Positions 36,976 to 48,286 of a stretch of 64,000 nt of DNA are shown here, one piece after another. Each line of letters begins with the position of its first letter. Within the stretch, counting starts at the first letter, position 1. The notes under the pieces are model-generated. The model worked only from the letters and a program-made list of their open reading frames with translations. It ran no database searches and was not told the origin of the DNA. Made by a program: the position numbers and the translations under genes. The DNA is from Sorex araneus (taxonomy: Eukaryota > Chordata > Mammalia > Eulipotyphla > Soricidae): positions 121,180,114-121,244,113 of the forward strand of contig NC_073305.1 in NCBI RefSeq assembly GCF_027595985.1, written 5' to 3'.

Positions 36976-37284
36976 AAAAATTTTTACCAAGATTCCATAT
37001 ATTACAAACTGTTTTTCCACTAAAAAGCTTCTCAAATAAGTGTTATAATTTTTGTAGAAAGATGATAATTTACAAACATTAATTAACTTCAGTAATTTAA
37101 AAAAAATAAGATGTAATACATAAAATACTTTCATCTTTTTAAAGTGAGAAATCATAAGTCTGTTGTAATTAAATAGTAATTGAAATAGTATTAAATAGTA
37201 ATTTAAAATTAACCAGTAATTAAAAAGAACTACTCTGATGTTCCTTTTGTAATGTTTTGGTACTGAACATTTGCACTTTTGTTT
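36976..37284. other. Unique intergenic DNA
   Basis: Nothing recognised. Confidence 0.6.
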
Positions 37285-37475
37285 GTTCGATTTGGGGCCA
37301 TGTTCAGTGGTGCCCAGGGCTTATTCTTCGCTCTGTGTTCACAGGAATAACTCTAATGGGGCTCAAGGATCACTTTTGCCATGGCCTCGAGGACCATATA
37401 AAGTTCCAGGCATCTAGCCCTGGTGAACCATATGCAAGACAAGTCTTTAACTGCTGTACTACATTTCCAGCTTCT
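37285..37475 (-). mobile_element. Decayed SINE
   Basis: 'ggggccatgttcagtggtgcccagggcttattcttcgctctg' and 'tggtgaaccatatgcaagacaag' are the reverse of the SINE, with an insertion of about 30 bp in the middle. Confidence 0.7.
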
Positions 37476-37991
37476 AAATATTTGCTCTTCAAAGTATCTG
37501 TTATCTCATAGGCATCAATGAAACCACCTCAAGTTATGCTTTACATGATTTTATATTGAGGTAGTTAAAAAAAATCAAATCAACACGGAAGCTTAATTGC
37601 CTTTCTACTTTAATCATTACATGAATAATGTAGTTATTATTTTACAGAATGTCAAATACATGAATCTTCAAAATGCATCAATGACAATTAGGAATATCTC
37701 AGCCAGGATTCTTTCAACTACTTGAATTAGAAAATAGAAAAGCAAAGTGTAAATTTTGAGGTTGTTTAATTCACTGAAAAATAAACCTGAATACTTGAGT
37801 AAATGTTTTTTATTTAGCTCACTTTATTTGTCATAGTAGACTTCAATAAGTATAGAGATTCAGACTATTTTCTCTGTTATAAATAGTTTAAAAACTGATT
37901 CTGGCTCATGTGCCTAAATAATTCTATTTTATGACAGAAAATAAGTAACATCTCAAACTACTGATGTGCATATATTAATATATAAAATATA
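37476..37991. other. Unique intergenic DNA
   Basis: Nothing recognised. Confidence 0.6.
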
Positions 37992-38100
37992 CCCAAGTTC
38001 AATCCCTAGAACCACATGATCCCCTGAGCACTGCTGGCAGTGACAGGGGAGAAACACTCAACTAGTAGTTTCTGAAAAAATTGAAAGCAAACCAAAAAAT
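37992..38100 (+). mobile_element. SINE 3' fragment
   Basis: 'caagttcaatccctagaaccacatgatcccctgagcactgctggcag' is the B box and body of the SINE. The first ~50 bp of the head are absent. Confidence 0.7.
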
Positions 38101-38135
38101 GAATAAAAATAGAATAAATTCTATATTATTGAAAA

Positions 38136-38285
38136 TACATCTAAAATCCATGCCAGAGCCTGGCAAGGTACCCGTGATGTATTAAATATGCCAACAGCAG
38201 TAGCAAAAACGGTTCTCATTTCCCTAACCCTGAAGGAGTCTCCGGCTGAGTTGGGAAGAACGAGAGGGCTGCTACTTAGCAGAAG
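38136..38285 (+). mobile_element. RTE-tailed element, left part
   Basis: 'gcctggcaaggtacccgtgatgtattaaatatgcc' matches the body of the chimeric SINE at 21952-22212. 'catttccctaaccctgaaggagtc' matches the body of the composite at 48140-48170. The element stops where the histone-like sequence starts and resumes after it. Confidence 0.75.
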
Positions 38286-38652
38286 GCGCGCACAAGTCAG
38301 TGAACCGGAAGGTGCCCTGCAAGCAGCTGGCACCAAGACGGCCTGCCAGAGCGAGCCAGGCAGGGGCAGCGTGAAGAAGCCGCCCTGGTACCGGCCCAAC
38401 ACCATGGCACTGCGGGAGATCGCTGCTATCAGAGGTCCACAGAGCTGCTTATTCTCAAGTTGCCATTCCAAAGGCTGGTGCGCGAGATTGCACAGGACTT
38501 CAAGACCAACCATGGTGCTGCAGGAGTGTGAGACCGACCTATTGGGGCTCTTCCAGGATACCAACTTTTGCGACATCCAGGTCAAGCACATCACCATTAT
38601 ACTCAAGGACAACCAGCTGGTGTGCCGCCTCCGTGGAGAGAGGGCATAAAGT
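38286..38652 (+). pseudogene. Histone H3 (H3.1-like) processed pseudogene
   Basis: Translated fragments follow histone H3 from its first residues to its stop. Near the start are A-R-T and K-Q-L-A, then VKKP (about 38371), YRP...ALREI (38390-38420), [16 protein letters not shown] in another frame (38460-38508), and LGLFxDTN then R-G-E-R-A and TAA at 38650-38652. The ATG reads AAG, there are stops and at least three frame changes, and about seven codons are lost after KT. Methionine-like position 90 (M-V-L-Q-E) and cysteine 96 favour a replication-dependent H3.1 source over H3.3. No intron, no poly(A) and no histone 3' stem-loop are seen, and the copy is cut almost exactly at the coding ends. 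It lies inside an RTE-tailed element. Confidence 0.88.
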
Positions 38653-38760
38653 TTACGATGCTAACATCTCAGAGCTGGGATCAATGGAGACGCTACTGGC
38701 GCCCACTCGAGCAAATCCATGATTCTCGGGATGACAGGGCTACAGTGCATGTCTCAGTTC
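38653..38760 (+). mobile_element. RTE-tailed element, right part
   Basis: 'gctaacatctcagagctggg' then 'caatggagacgctactggcg' and 'cactcgagcaaatccatgattc' match the RTE-type 3' end. In frame it still reads W-R-R-Y-W-R-P-L-E-Q, the C-terminal signature of the LINE. It ends in a short ACAGTGCATG-like unit. Confidence 0.85.
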
Positions 38761-39069
38761 AAAGAATGTTTTGAAATAAATTCATAACAATTTGAATCCT
38801 AGCTCCACTACGCAACTATTTGTAAAGGGTTCTTTGGGAGATATTATTTAAAGTCCTATTTTTCATTTTTATTATAAGCAGTTTTAGTTCAGATTATTCT
38901 AATACTTTTTAATTCAGACATTTCTTTTTTCAAGACACAGGATTTTATCACTGATTTATGAATAGCCTTGCTACAAATGTCAGAGAGACAAAATGTCATT
39001 GCATAGCATGCATATACTAATGCGGGATCTTAATCCTTGTTAAAATGTGAAAATGAGCTAACCACAACC
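38761..39069. other. Unique intergenic DNA
   Basis: Nothing recognised. Confidence 0.6.
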
Positions 39070-39210
39070 AGGGGTGAGGGGTGGAGATTTGGGACAATGA
39101 GACAATGATGCAGGAAACACACTCTGGTGCAGGGTGTGGGGCTGCAATGTTGGATGCATGAAGCTCCATTACTAACAGTATTGTAAATTGTGCTGTGTCA
39201 AATAATGCTT
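39070..39210 (+). mobile_element. Old L1 3' UTR fragment
   Basis: 'actctggtgcagggtgtggggctgcaatgttggatgcatgaag' and 'taacagtattgtaaattgtgctgtgtc' match the 3' UTR type seen at 13700-13900. Confidence 0.65.
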
Positions 39211-39261
39211 TAGCTAGTAAGTGAAAATATACTTATAAGTACTAACATTTTGTTTTACTTT

Positions 39262-39400
39262 ATTTTGAGGGGAGACATCCACATCGATGCCCAGAAGCTA
39301 TTCTTGTCATATTGTTCTAGGTCATTTGTGGTTATGCTTAGGTAGGTAGCCTGCAGAACCAGAAATTGAACTCAGGTCTTCTATGAGCAAAAGCCCAAAA
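39262..39400 (-). mobile_element. Decayed SINE
   Basis: 'gaggggagacatccacatcgatgcccagaagctattcttg' and 'gaaattgaactcaggtcttctatgagcaaaagccc' are the reverse of a worn SINE. Confidence 0.6.
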
Positions 39401-40278
39401 TTAAGGACTATTTATTAAAGTTGTGCTTTAATTTTATTTTATCATTTGTACTATATTCACTGAAAGCATTGTTAAGCCCTGTTTTTTTTCTTCTCCATCA
39501 TGTTTTCTTTATAAAAGTAGATCTGACTTTCTGACCTACATTATTTTCCCAAAGAATCTGTCATCATTTAATAAAAAAATTATTTCTTACAGAGTAGATC
39601 TGCTACTGCTAAATTCCTTCTGGTTGAACTTTGTTGTTATTATTGTAATTTGCCTTAGAAGTTTTTCTTTGTCATAATTGAATAATTTTACTGGATAAAT
39701 TTTTCAGGATTTCTATTTATTTTTATTTTCAGTTTTTACATATTTGATTCCGTTTTATTTTTGCTGCTCTGTTTCTGACAAGACAGCTGATATAGATCTT
39801 ATTTTTGTTCCTATGTAGAATGTCTGGACATCCTCTTATTTCTAAGGTTTATCTTTGCCTCTGGCACAGGCAGTTTAAGTAGAATATTCAACAGTGGTGT
39901 TCCTGTTTTGTTTTCCATAATTTTTCTACCAACAACTAATTTTGGAAATACCTTAACTATTATTAATTCAGATGTTTCTCTAATATACTCTAACTTTTTT
40001 CTCCTTTTGTATTCTACTTTCTCATAATTTAAACATCTTAAGAATGTCTCATAGGTCTTGAATGTTTATTCTGCCTTTATATTTCTTTTTCACTTTGCAC
40101 CTCAGTTTGAGATGTTTCTATAGACATAACTTCACAATCACAAATTTTTCTTTCAGCTATCTCCAAACTTCTAAAGAACATATCAAAAACATTTATGTAA
40201 CATGTTATATATATGTATATATATATATTAATAAGATATTTTCGGTTGAGTCTTAGAGCTTTTCTTTTACTACTCATC
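39401..40278. other. T-rich DNA, unclassified
   Basis: No gene recognised. The T-rich texture is reminiscent of very old antisense L1, but I cannot align it to any part. Confidence 0.4.
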
Positions 40279-40293
40279 TCACCTTCAGTTCTT

Positions 40294-41021
40294 TTTTTTT
40301 TTTTTTTTTTATTTTTTTATTATAGTTTATTTTTAATTAGTGAGTCAACGTGAGGGTACAGTTACAGATTTATACATTTTTGTGCTCATGTTTCTCCCTT
40401 ACAAAGTTTGATAACCCATCCCTTCACCAGTGCCCATTCTCCACCACCAGTAAACCCAACATCCCACCCCCCCTTCCCAGTCCCGTCTCCCCCCACCCCA
40501 CACTGCCACTATGGCAGGGTATTCCCTTTTGTTCTTTCTCTCTGATTAGGTGTTGTGGTTTGCAATAAAGGTGTTGAGTGGCCATTGCGTTCAGTCTCTA
40601 GTCTATATTTGGCCCGCATCATCTTTCCCCCACATGACCAACAACCACATTTTACTTGCTGTTCCCTTCTCTGAGTTGCCCAGGATGAGAGAACAGCCTC
40701 CAAGCCATGGTGACAACCTCCTGGTACTTATTTCTACTATTCTTGGGTGTTCGTCTTATAGTCTATTATTCTATATTCCACAGATGAGTGCAATCTTTCT
40801 ATGTCTGTCTCTCTCTTTCTGACTCATTTCACTTAGCATGATACTTTCCATGTAGATCCACTTATATGCAAACGTCATGACCTCATTTTTTCTAACAGCT
40901 GCATAGTATTCCATTGTATATATGTACCAGAGTTTCTTCAACCAGTCATCTGTTCTAGGGCACTCGGGTTTTTTCCAGATTCTGGCTATTGTAAACAGTG
41001 CTGCGATGAACATAAGTGACA
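40294..41021 (-). mobile_element. Young 5'-truncated L1 with 15-bp TSD
   Basis: Minus-strand L1 end: a long T run (40291-40320, the poly(A) tail reversed), 3' UTR, then the ORF2 C-terminus (41021-40771, including KLWYIYTMEYYAAVRK and [11 protein letters not shown]). TCACCTTCAGTTCTT flanks it exactly at 40279-40293 and 41022-41036. The final ~84 codons are open, and the pure tail and exact TSD mark a recent insertion. It is far too short to be active. Confidence 0.95.
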
Positions 41022-41036
41022 TCACCTTCAGTTCTT

Positions 41037-42272
41037 ATGTGAACTTTATGTTACCTCTTGCGTAACTTATGTTACCTACGTTCCCAATAACATAAAACCA
41101 GTATCTGTACTGTTATGATGCTCTGTATACTCATATTTTTTCATTTTCACATGTATCGGATTTTTTTTATATTGTGAAAATTGCAGTGGATACATCAGGT
41201 AACTGAGGATGAGATAAAAGGCCTTTAGTGTGAGCTTTTATGCTGATCTAGTAAGGTTATCATTTACTGTTAACATCTATTTACTGTAATCTGTTTGGTT
41301 GCTTGTTTTGTGAAGCAAGGTATATTTTATTGAAAAATACTTTCTTAGATTAATGGGGAGAAAAATACTTTCTTAGTTTGTGGGGATAAGGAAGGGAAAT
41401 GTGTTCAAGAAAGAACACAGTTTTCTCTGGTGCAACATAAAAAAGCAATGAAACAAAGACGAGCAAGCAAGTTACATGTCCATGATGAACTTGAAGACTA
41501 TTTAATTTAGTTCTATATATGAACTATTTTGACATTTTCTTGAATTTTATCTGTGTCTGATTTTTGAGGGTCTTGATTCTATGGATTTCTTATTTTCATT
41601 ATATAAAAAAAAGTCCTCGTGCTTTAATTCTTTGTGTGTCTGCTCTATTTCTAGAACTACAGTTACATATATTAGACTCCTTAATATTTTGCACACACAA
41701 CGACGATTTACTTATTTATATTTTTCAATTTCATATTTATGGTTATCCTTAACTTGCATTACGTCAGTTACTTTCTATTTAAGTTCTTTTGAGTACTTTG
41801 CTTTGTAGTATTTTCTTTTTGCTATTCAAATTTAGTCAAATTTTAATTTCACAATTTGTTTGTATGGTTCATCTCTAGATGTTGAATCTATTTAAATATC
41901 TTAAGTTATTATTACCTTATACTTTTTTGGATCTTTCATTTATTTCCTTTTGATATCAGTAAAGCACTGTGCTTTACTCTGTGTCCATACAGATTATATT
42001 TGTGACAGTATAGTTGCCCTTGCCTGTTAATTTTATCACTTTCGTCATGTCTCAACTTATTTTTTAATTAACTTTCCTGGATAAAACTTAAATGTTCCTA
42101 TTCCTTTGCATATAGAATAGCATTTTGTTGAATAGTTGATTAATAAAATTTGTATTGCTTAATTCTAGAGTTTTAAATTCTGCTAATTAATCTTACACTT
42201 AATTTTGGTAGGTACTTAATTAACTATAGCTCCATTTAGTTATTTCAAATTTTGAGTTCTTGGTTTTGTTTA

Positions 42273-42277
<5 letters not shown>
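41037..42277. other. Unique T-rich DNA
   Basis: No gene recognised. Parts near 41620-41750 vaguely resemble old antisense L1. ATACTTTCTTAG occurs twice near 41338 and 41366. Confidence 0.45.

Positions 42278-42314
<37 letters not shown>
42278..42314 (+). repeat. (TG)n microsatellite
   Basis: About 18 TG units, adjoining the decayed SINE on the right. Confidence 0.97.
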
Positions 42315-42317
<3 letters not shown>

Positions 42318-42432
42318 GGGAGTGGGATGTCATGTCAAAGGACAACTAGGCAATATCTTACCAAAGATTAAAGCCAGAACCTGGAACAAGCAAGACATGT
42401 GCTTTACCACTTGTGTCACTTTTCTAGCTTTG
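42315..42432 (-). mobile_element. SINE fragment
   Basis: 'agccagaacctggaacaagcaagacatgtgctttaccacttgtgtcac' is the reversed head of the SINE. Confidence 0.6.
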
Positions 42433-42879
42433 TCTTTGTCAGTTAAGGTTTATTAAGGTACATCTAGTCTAAATTTTATTCAGAACTAGTTTAGCCCTAT
42501 GGTTTATGTGTATCCCTTCTGGAGTATTAGGTTAAGTATGTAATCTGAAATGCAATAGGACATCTCTTTTTCTAGTGGATTAGAATTTATATGATTCTCA
42601 GCTCCACTTTTTTCCATGCATCCCTTCATTGAAATGCACCTTAAAATTATATCAGTGATTTGTCTAATTCCACAAGTTCTTTTTTTTCTATTTTTCCTTC
42701 CTTTTTCCCCCTTTGCTTTGTTTTCTTTTTTATTTAGTAAAATTTATTATTTAGTTTTTTTATTTAGTAAAATAGTGGTCTATGCTTGAAAAAACTTTTT
42801 CCTTCCTCCCAAAGAATAATTCCAGTAGATAGGCAGACTACATTTTCTATGTTTCCTTCCTTTCCAGAAAAAAGAATGT
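42433..42879. other. Unique intergenic DNA
   Basis: Nothing recognised. A pyrimidine-rich patch lies at 42680-42730. Confidence 0.6.
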
Positions 42880-43045
42880 GGGTAAGAGAGCTTGTACAGG
42901 AGGTAGGAATTTGCTTCGTCTATGGCCAACTCCAGTTCAATCACCTACATCATATACAGTCCCCCAACATCACCTGACACTGATCATAGAGTCAAGAGTA
43001 GACACTGAGCATTCATTGTTGGGTGTGCCTGCCCCTAAAACAAAA
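42880..43045 (+). mobile_element. Decayed SINE
   Basis: 'gtaagagagcttgtacaggaggtaggaatttgc' (head), 'ccagttcaatcacctacatc' (B box) and 'ttgttgggtgtgcctgcccc' (body end) follow the SINE order. Confidence 0.75.
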
Positions 43046-43849
43046 CAAAACTAACCCAAAATATCTTCAGAATTCCAGGCCTCTATTAACTTCTTTATTG
43101 CATAAAAACTGTTGTTTAATAGTTTTTCCAATTTCCTAGATGTGTACTTATATTATGAATCAGACATTTTTCTTTAACCACCAACTTGTCATTAAACAAA
43201 ACTCTGAAGTCCTAAAGCCAGAAGGGAATATTTGCACTTTCTAATGACTTTGTAGGGAGGAAGTTAAATAAAAAATTGAGAAGCACTCACATAGTGAAAC
43301 ATAAAAATAAAGTATATCTACTACAGGGTCAACATCTTTTGACTTTGAACCAGGAAATTTATGCTTTCCGCATTTTATAGTTACTAATTTTAAGTAAGAA
43401 TTTAAGGTTACTTGATTTTGTTATTTGTATTATATTACAACTTCTAATTCTGTTGCAGCTACTGCTACTAAAAATATTCATATTTTTAAATATGTGTAGA
43501 TAGCAAAATCTTTAAAATTCATGTTCTAATAAAATACTTTCGATAATTTTCCTCAAGTGTAAAATCATTTATTTTGTTAAAATTGATTCAGATACTTTCT
43601 CTAATAAATTTCTTTTCCAAGAATGTGAAAGACATTTATTATAGGCATGGGAATAGTCTTTGAAATTAAAATGTTTTTAATCTAGCTATATATTCACAGA
43701 AAGAAAAAATACATTTGAAAAAATCAACTTGGATTATAGTATTCTAAATATTTAGGAAAAAAGGTGAATTACAAAAGTTTTATTAATTTTTCTAGCTCTA
43801 TACACAAATTGTGTTTTTACTTTTAGCATGAATACAACTTGCTAAATAT
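43046..43849. other. Unique intergenic DNA
   Basis: Nothing recognised. Confidence 0.6.
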
Positions 43850-44019
43850 TTTTTGTTTGTTTGTTTTCGTTTTGAGGCGAGACCCAATTATACAATTATA
43901 ATGCATGGCTTCTGTTCCTCATGCAGCAGTAAGTGCATGAGCTCACTGACTTGCTCAGAGGACTATGCATTGTCAGGGATTGAACCCAGCACTCACTCCC
44001 GCATGCAAAGTACTTTTCT
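43850..44019 (-). mobile_element. Decayed SINE, body part (split by L1)
   Basis: 'gaggcgagacccaattatac', 'cagcagtaagtgcatgagctc' and 'gggattgaacccagcactcactcccgcatgcaaagtac' are the reverse of a worn SINE. It is interrupted at the target site of the L1 at 44020-44734, and the remaining head bases continue after 44749. Confidence 0.65.
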
Positions 44020-44734
44020 TTTTTTTTCCTTTCTTTTCCTTTATTTGCATTTGTCTGTTCAGATTCACCATGGATTTGTACATTTTTTTTTATTTATTTT
44101 ATTGAATTACCATGTGGAAAGTTACAAAGTTCTCAGGCTTATGTCTCAGTTATACAATGCTCAAACACCCATCCTTTCACCAGTGCCCATATTCCACCAC
44201 CAAAAAAAAAAAAACCCAAAAACCCAGTATACATCACACCCCACAACCCCCAAACACTCCCCCCTGCATAACTGATAAATTTCACTTCCTTTTCTCTTTA
44301 CCTTGATTACATTCCATATTTCAACACAAAACTCACTATTGTTGTTGGAGTTTCAACACAGAACTCACTATTCTTGTTGGAATTTATCCCCCAAGAATAT
44401 GGCCCTATTGACAGGGAAATATTTGATAATTAGTTTTCCACTGATGAGAATGAAGAGATAAAACATCTTATAAGGTTTACAATTTCTGTACTTTAGTAAT
44501 TAAGTCCAGGGAGATTTAAGTTGGAAATTGAATCATTTCCCTTCCTGGAGCAGCATGGAGCAAAACCTTAGTTCACAGTCTGGATACATGGTTGCAAGCA
44601 CTGGCTGGAACCCCAAGTCATATAGCTGCCTCTGGATCCTGCTCGTTCAGCAGCCAAGCGGCTGTGCAAAGGCATGGCCACCCGGGTCGAATCTCAGCGG
44701 AGCTCGAGCCGGCTCTGGCCCCGACCCGAGACTC
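44020..44734 (-). mobile_element. 5'-truncated L1 with 3' transduction and 15-bp TSD
   Basis: GCAAAGTACTTTTCT flanks the insertion at 44005-44019 and 44735-44749. On the minus strand the element begins in a GC-rich 3' UTR (44734-44530), continues through the standard L1 end ('gggcactggtgaaaggatggg' region near 44180), and has its own A-rich tail (44080-44100). It then runs another ~50 bp of unrelated sequence (44078-44028) into a second A run next to the TSD. Unrelated sequence between two A tails, inside one TSD pair, is the hallmark of 3' transduction. Confidence 0.88.
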
Positions 44735-44775
44735 GCAAAGTACTTTTCTGATACCAATAATATGTTCCCAATGCC

Positions 44776-45554
44776 ACGTCAGTAATAATAGAATAGTTTG
44801 AAAAATGAGAAAATAAGGAAGTCATGGAATGACTAAGGGAAGCAAAGGGATTTCAGTTTGAAGTAAACTTAGTTAAAATATTTGACATATTATAGATTTT
44901 TAAATTATAATTAATATTTTAATACTTAAAATAATCTGGTGCTCCACTGGCTATAAAGCAATGCTCTTAGCATCTTCGGAAGTTCTTAGACAGGACAAGC
45001 TGGCATCTCTAGTGCACAGACATCATGAATTCTAGGCTGCTAATCAGCAGGCATAACTAGGAGAAAATCCTTCAACTACCTATGCTCCATTATGTTGATT
45101 ACTGAAATTGTGCTAATAATCACTTTAGAGGAGAGATGGGCTCTTGTTATTTTGAAGATCTACTTAAGTGCCCTAAACTCAGAACAAGGTCATCACAACA
45201 GAACAGATGAGAAATTTACCTAGAGAGGGAAAAAGTCAAATTCAAATATTTTTCATTGTTTAACATTTATATTACCTTTTCCAAAATATCTTTACAGACC
45301 CTAAATATATCTCATATGCACCAAACATTAGTATTTTCATATAGATATTAGTATTACTTAATCTTAATTCTTTTTTGCTTGAAATAAAAACCCTTATATT
45401 CTGTTAAAATCGTTTATTTTATATTCATTTTCCTTTATGATTGCTAATAGACCACAACTGGAGACTTTTGAACCTAGAGTCATTTCAGGGTCCTTCACAT
45501 TTGGCACTATTCGTTGTGAGCTGATATTATTAGAGATGAAATTCAGGGAGATTA
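44776..45554. other. Unique intergenic DNA
   Basis: Nothing recognised. Confidence 0.6.
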
Positions 45555-45621
45555 GTTGAAAAATGAACTAGGTGAAAAACAAACTAGTTGAAAAACTAGT
45601 TGAAAACTAGTTGAACTAGTT
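45555..45621 (+). repeat. Imperfect short tandem repeat
   Basis: Four or five degenerate copies of AACTAGTTGAAAA-type units lie just before the RTE fragment. ACTAGT is itself palindromic. Confidence 0.75.
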
Positions 45622-46330
45622 GACAAACGAACTGAGGTTACATTTTCTCTCAATGGAATTAACATCTCCGAATGCAGCAGTTATGTGTACCTGGTTTGAG
45701 AACTCAACATGAGGAACAACTCAACACCAAAACTGTGCAGGAGGAAGAGAGCAGCATAGAACGCCTTCAAGAGCATCGAAGAAGTGGTTAAGAGGACGAA
45801 GAACCTCTGGCTCTTGGCACATCTTTTTGATTCCACTGTTCTTCCTGCACTAAGAAATGCCTCAGAGACCTGGGCCCTAGCAAACAGGATGGGAATGCTT
45901 TTCGGGTATCCCAAAGAGGAATGGAAAGAGCTATGCTTAGAGTATCATGTTTCACTCGTGAGAGAAGGAATCCGGAGTTCCAACTTCCATCAATGGTCAA
46001 GAATCAAGGGAAGCTGTCTCGATTGCCAAGGCAGCAGAAATCAGATGGGCCAGACACATAATGTGATTCAGAGACGGCTGCTGGACTAGAGTCCTTACTG
46101 ACTGGATTCCATGGGATGTCAAAAGACTGTGTGGCTGCCCACCAACGAGATGGTCAGCCTTCTTCGTAAAAACCCTGAATGAATGGTTTGAGGCTCTTCC
46201 TGTTCCTGGAGCGAGCAGATATCATTGGGCTACATTCGTGCAACAGGGACAAATGGAGACGTTACTGGTGCCCACTCAAACAAATCAAAGATCAATGGGA
46301 TGACAACTGATGACAAATGATACAAGTGAA
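45622..46330 (+). mobile_element. RTE-type LINE, C-terminal coding fragment
   Basis: One frame reads NISECSSYVYL near 45660, then VKRTKNLW...HLFDSTVLPALRNASETWAL (45784-45880) and REGIRSS (45960). Other frames give the downstream 'DWIPWDVKRL', 'PPTRWS.FF.KTLNE' and 'WRRYW'-type ending (46080-46290). This is the region after the reverse transcriptase domain in RTE-clade elements; the endonuclease and RT domains are absent. The ending 'gttactggtgcccactcaaacaaatc' is shared with the non-autonomous elements at 21952, 38653 and 48236. A stop near 45755 and frameshifts make it dead. I recall very similar C-termini in strongylid nematode RTE proteins; that is memory, not a search. Confidence 0.85.
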
Positions 46331-46447
46331 ATTCAGGGTCTCACACGAGTAATGTGTTCTGTAACTTGAGTTATGTCTCTGACCCTTGTTATTTGCCTTT
46401 TTGACTCCACTTGCAATAAAATAAATGCTTTTTGTTAATTAACTCAT
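46331..46447. other. Unique intergenic DNA
   Basis: Short stretch without recognised content. Confidence 0.6.
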
Positions 46448-46600
46448 GAAATGGTAGACGAAGATATAGTACAGAGGACAAGGCAGGCGCTTGCATATGG
46501 TCGACATGATTACAATTTCAAGCACCAATCAAGATCCCCTAAGTATTCCTAGGAGTGAGAACTGCCAAAGGTGACCACCAAACATCAAAAATAATCCATG
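46448..46600 (+). mobile_element. Decayed SINE
   Basis: 'gtagacgaagatatagtacagaggacaaggcagg' and 'tcctaggagtgagaactgccaaaggtgaccacc' follow the SINE head and body order. Confidence 0.65.
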
Positions 46601-47469
46601 GAATTAAAAATGGATATTTCTTTAATAAATAGAATGCAACTTAACCATTGAACTATCCCTAATAATTATTAATGAAATCATTAATATATAACATAAAGAA
46701 TACACTGAAGATCTGGTAAGAATAAACTTTCAGCTCTGTAAATTCATATATTCTAAATTTATTTTATATGAAATATCTTGAGTATTCTTTCTGCATTTTT
46801 AATTTTAGTGACATGTTAATTTCCACTTTATACCTCAAAGACTACATAAAAGCCTATTACTTTAACAGTTGTTTGTTGCATTATTATCTTAGAAACAATA
46901 CTTGATATTTTATACTGGTTTATTGATATAAGACTGAGAAATTCACATGCATAGAGATAATAGACAAATATTCAGAGAAAAACTGAGGCATAAAGTAGCT
47001 TTATGTGTCTACAAATCTATGCAAAACAAATGTGATGCTATTTTCCCCAAATAATTTTATTTTCAGAAATGTAGAAAATGTTTGCATCATATGTAACTGT
47101 TTCCACAACATTTTTGAACAAAACTAGGCTGAAGATTTTAACAGATGCTTGATAGAAGAGTTTATTCTACTAGCCATTCAACATGTTAAAACTGATTTGA
47201 TGTCTCAACCTAGTAACAACCAGTAAAATGCAAAAACATCCCGTAAACTACTTTATAATTTAATTTCAAAATTAGAGTGACAATCCTAAAAGTTGTCTAG
47301 CATATATGCATTTTTGAACACTCGTAAACTATTGTTACTAGTATAAATTGAAACCACTTCTCCAGACCACTGTTTGACAATATTTACCACATTTTAAAAT
47401 AAGCTTAGCCTGTGGCATGGAAATTTTACTACCAAATTTATTTTAATAAAACATAGACATAAGTATATG
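46601..47469. other. Unique intergenic DNA
   Basis: Nothing recognised. Confidence 0.6.
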
Positions 47470-48286
47470 GCAGAGAGTCTCTTGCCCGCACACCTGGCTG
47501 TTTTCCCTGGGGCTCCTCGGAAGGGGTGGGCTCCAGCTTCCCTCCCCACCCCAAGCAGAGCTTCGGGCGGTCAAAGACCACCGGAATCTAGCTGCAGCCA
47601 TGCTGAAGGCCCCTCTTCACACGTTTGGACAGGCCTCATGCATGAAGGTACTGGCAGAGGAACCCAGGTGTGTGTAATCCCATCAATGGCTAACATCCAG
47701 AGAGACTTAAAAGCAAGCTCTGAGAAGAGAGTGATGCAGAGAGTCTCTTACCCGAATGCCTGGCTGTCTTCCCCGGGGCTCCTCAGAGGGGATGGGCTCC
47801 AGCTTCCCTCCCCACCCCAAGCAGAGCTCCCGGCGGCCAAAGACCACCGGGACCTAGCTGCAGTCATTCTGGAGGCCCCTCTTCACACGTTCGGAAAGGA
47901 CTCATGCATGAAGGTACTGGCAGAGGAACCCAGGTGTGTGTAATCCCATCAACAGCCAAAATCCAGAGAGATTTAAAAGCAAGCTCTCAGAAACGCGAGG
48001 CCGCAAAGCGGCTGCGCGATATCTTTTGCCTACTTCTCCCTTTGCAAGAAACTGGCAATCCTCTGAGTTTCCTGCCCACATGGAACAGCCTTGCAAGCTT
48101 CCCATGGTGTATTCATATGCAAAATCTAATAACAAGCTGGATCTCATTGCCCTGACCCTGAAGAGCCCCCAGTGCAACATCGTTAGGAGGGCCGAGTCGA
48201 ATTAACTTCTAAAATCTCAGGGAAAGGACGATATGAGATGTTACTGAGTCCGCCCAAGAAATCAGTGATTAACGGGATATCGTGAT

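Noticed and set aside
38188..38649. 153-codon open frame over the H3-like region
   Set aside because: It joins RTE-element sequence and shifted frames of a histone pseudogene. Real H3 residues appear only in parts of it.
47467..47943. 158-codon open frame across the two 266-bp units
   Set aside because: The unit length is not a multiple of three, so the two units are read in different frames and give different peptides. There is no selection signature.
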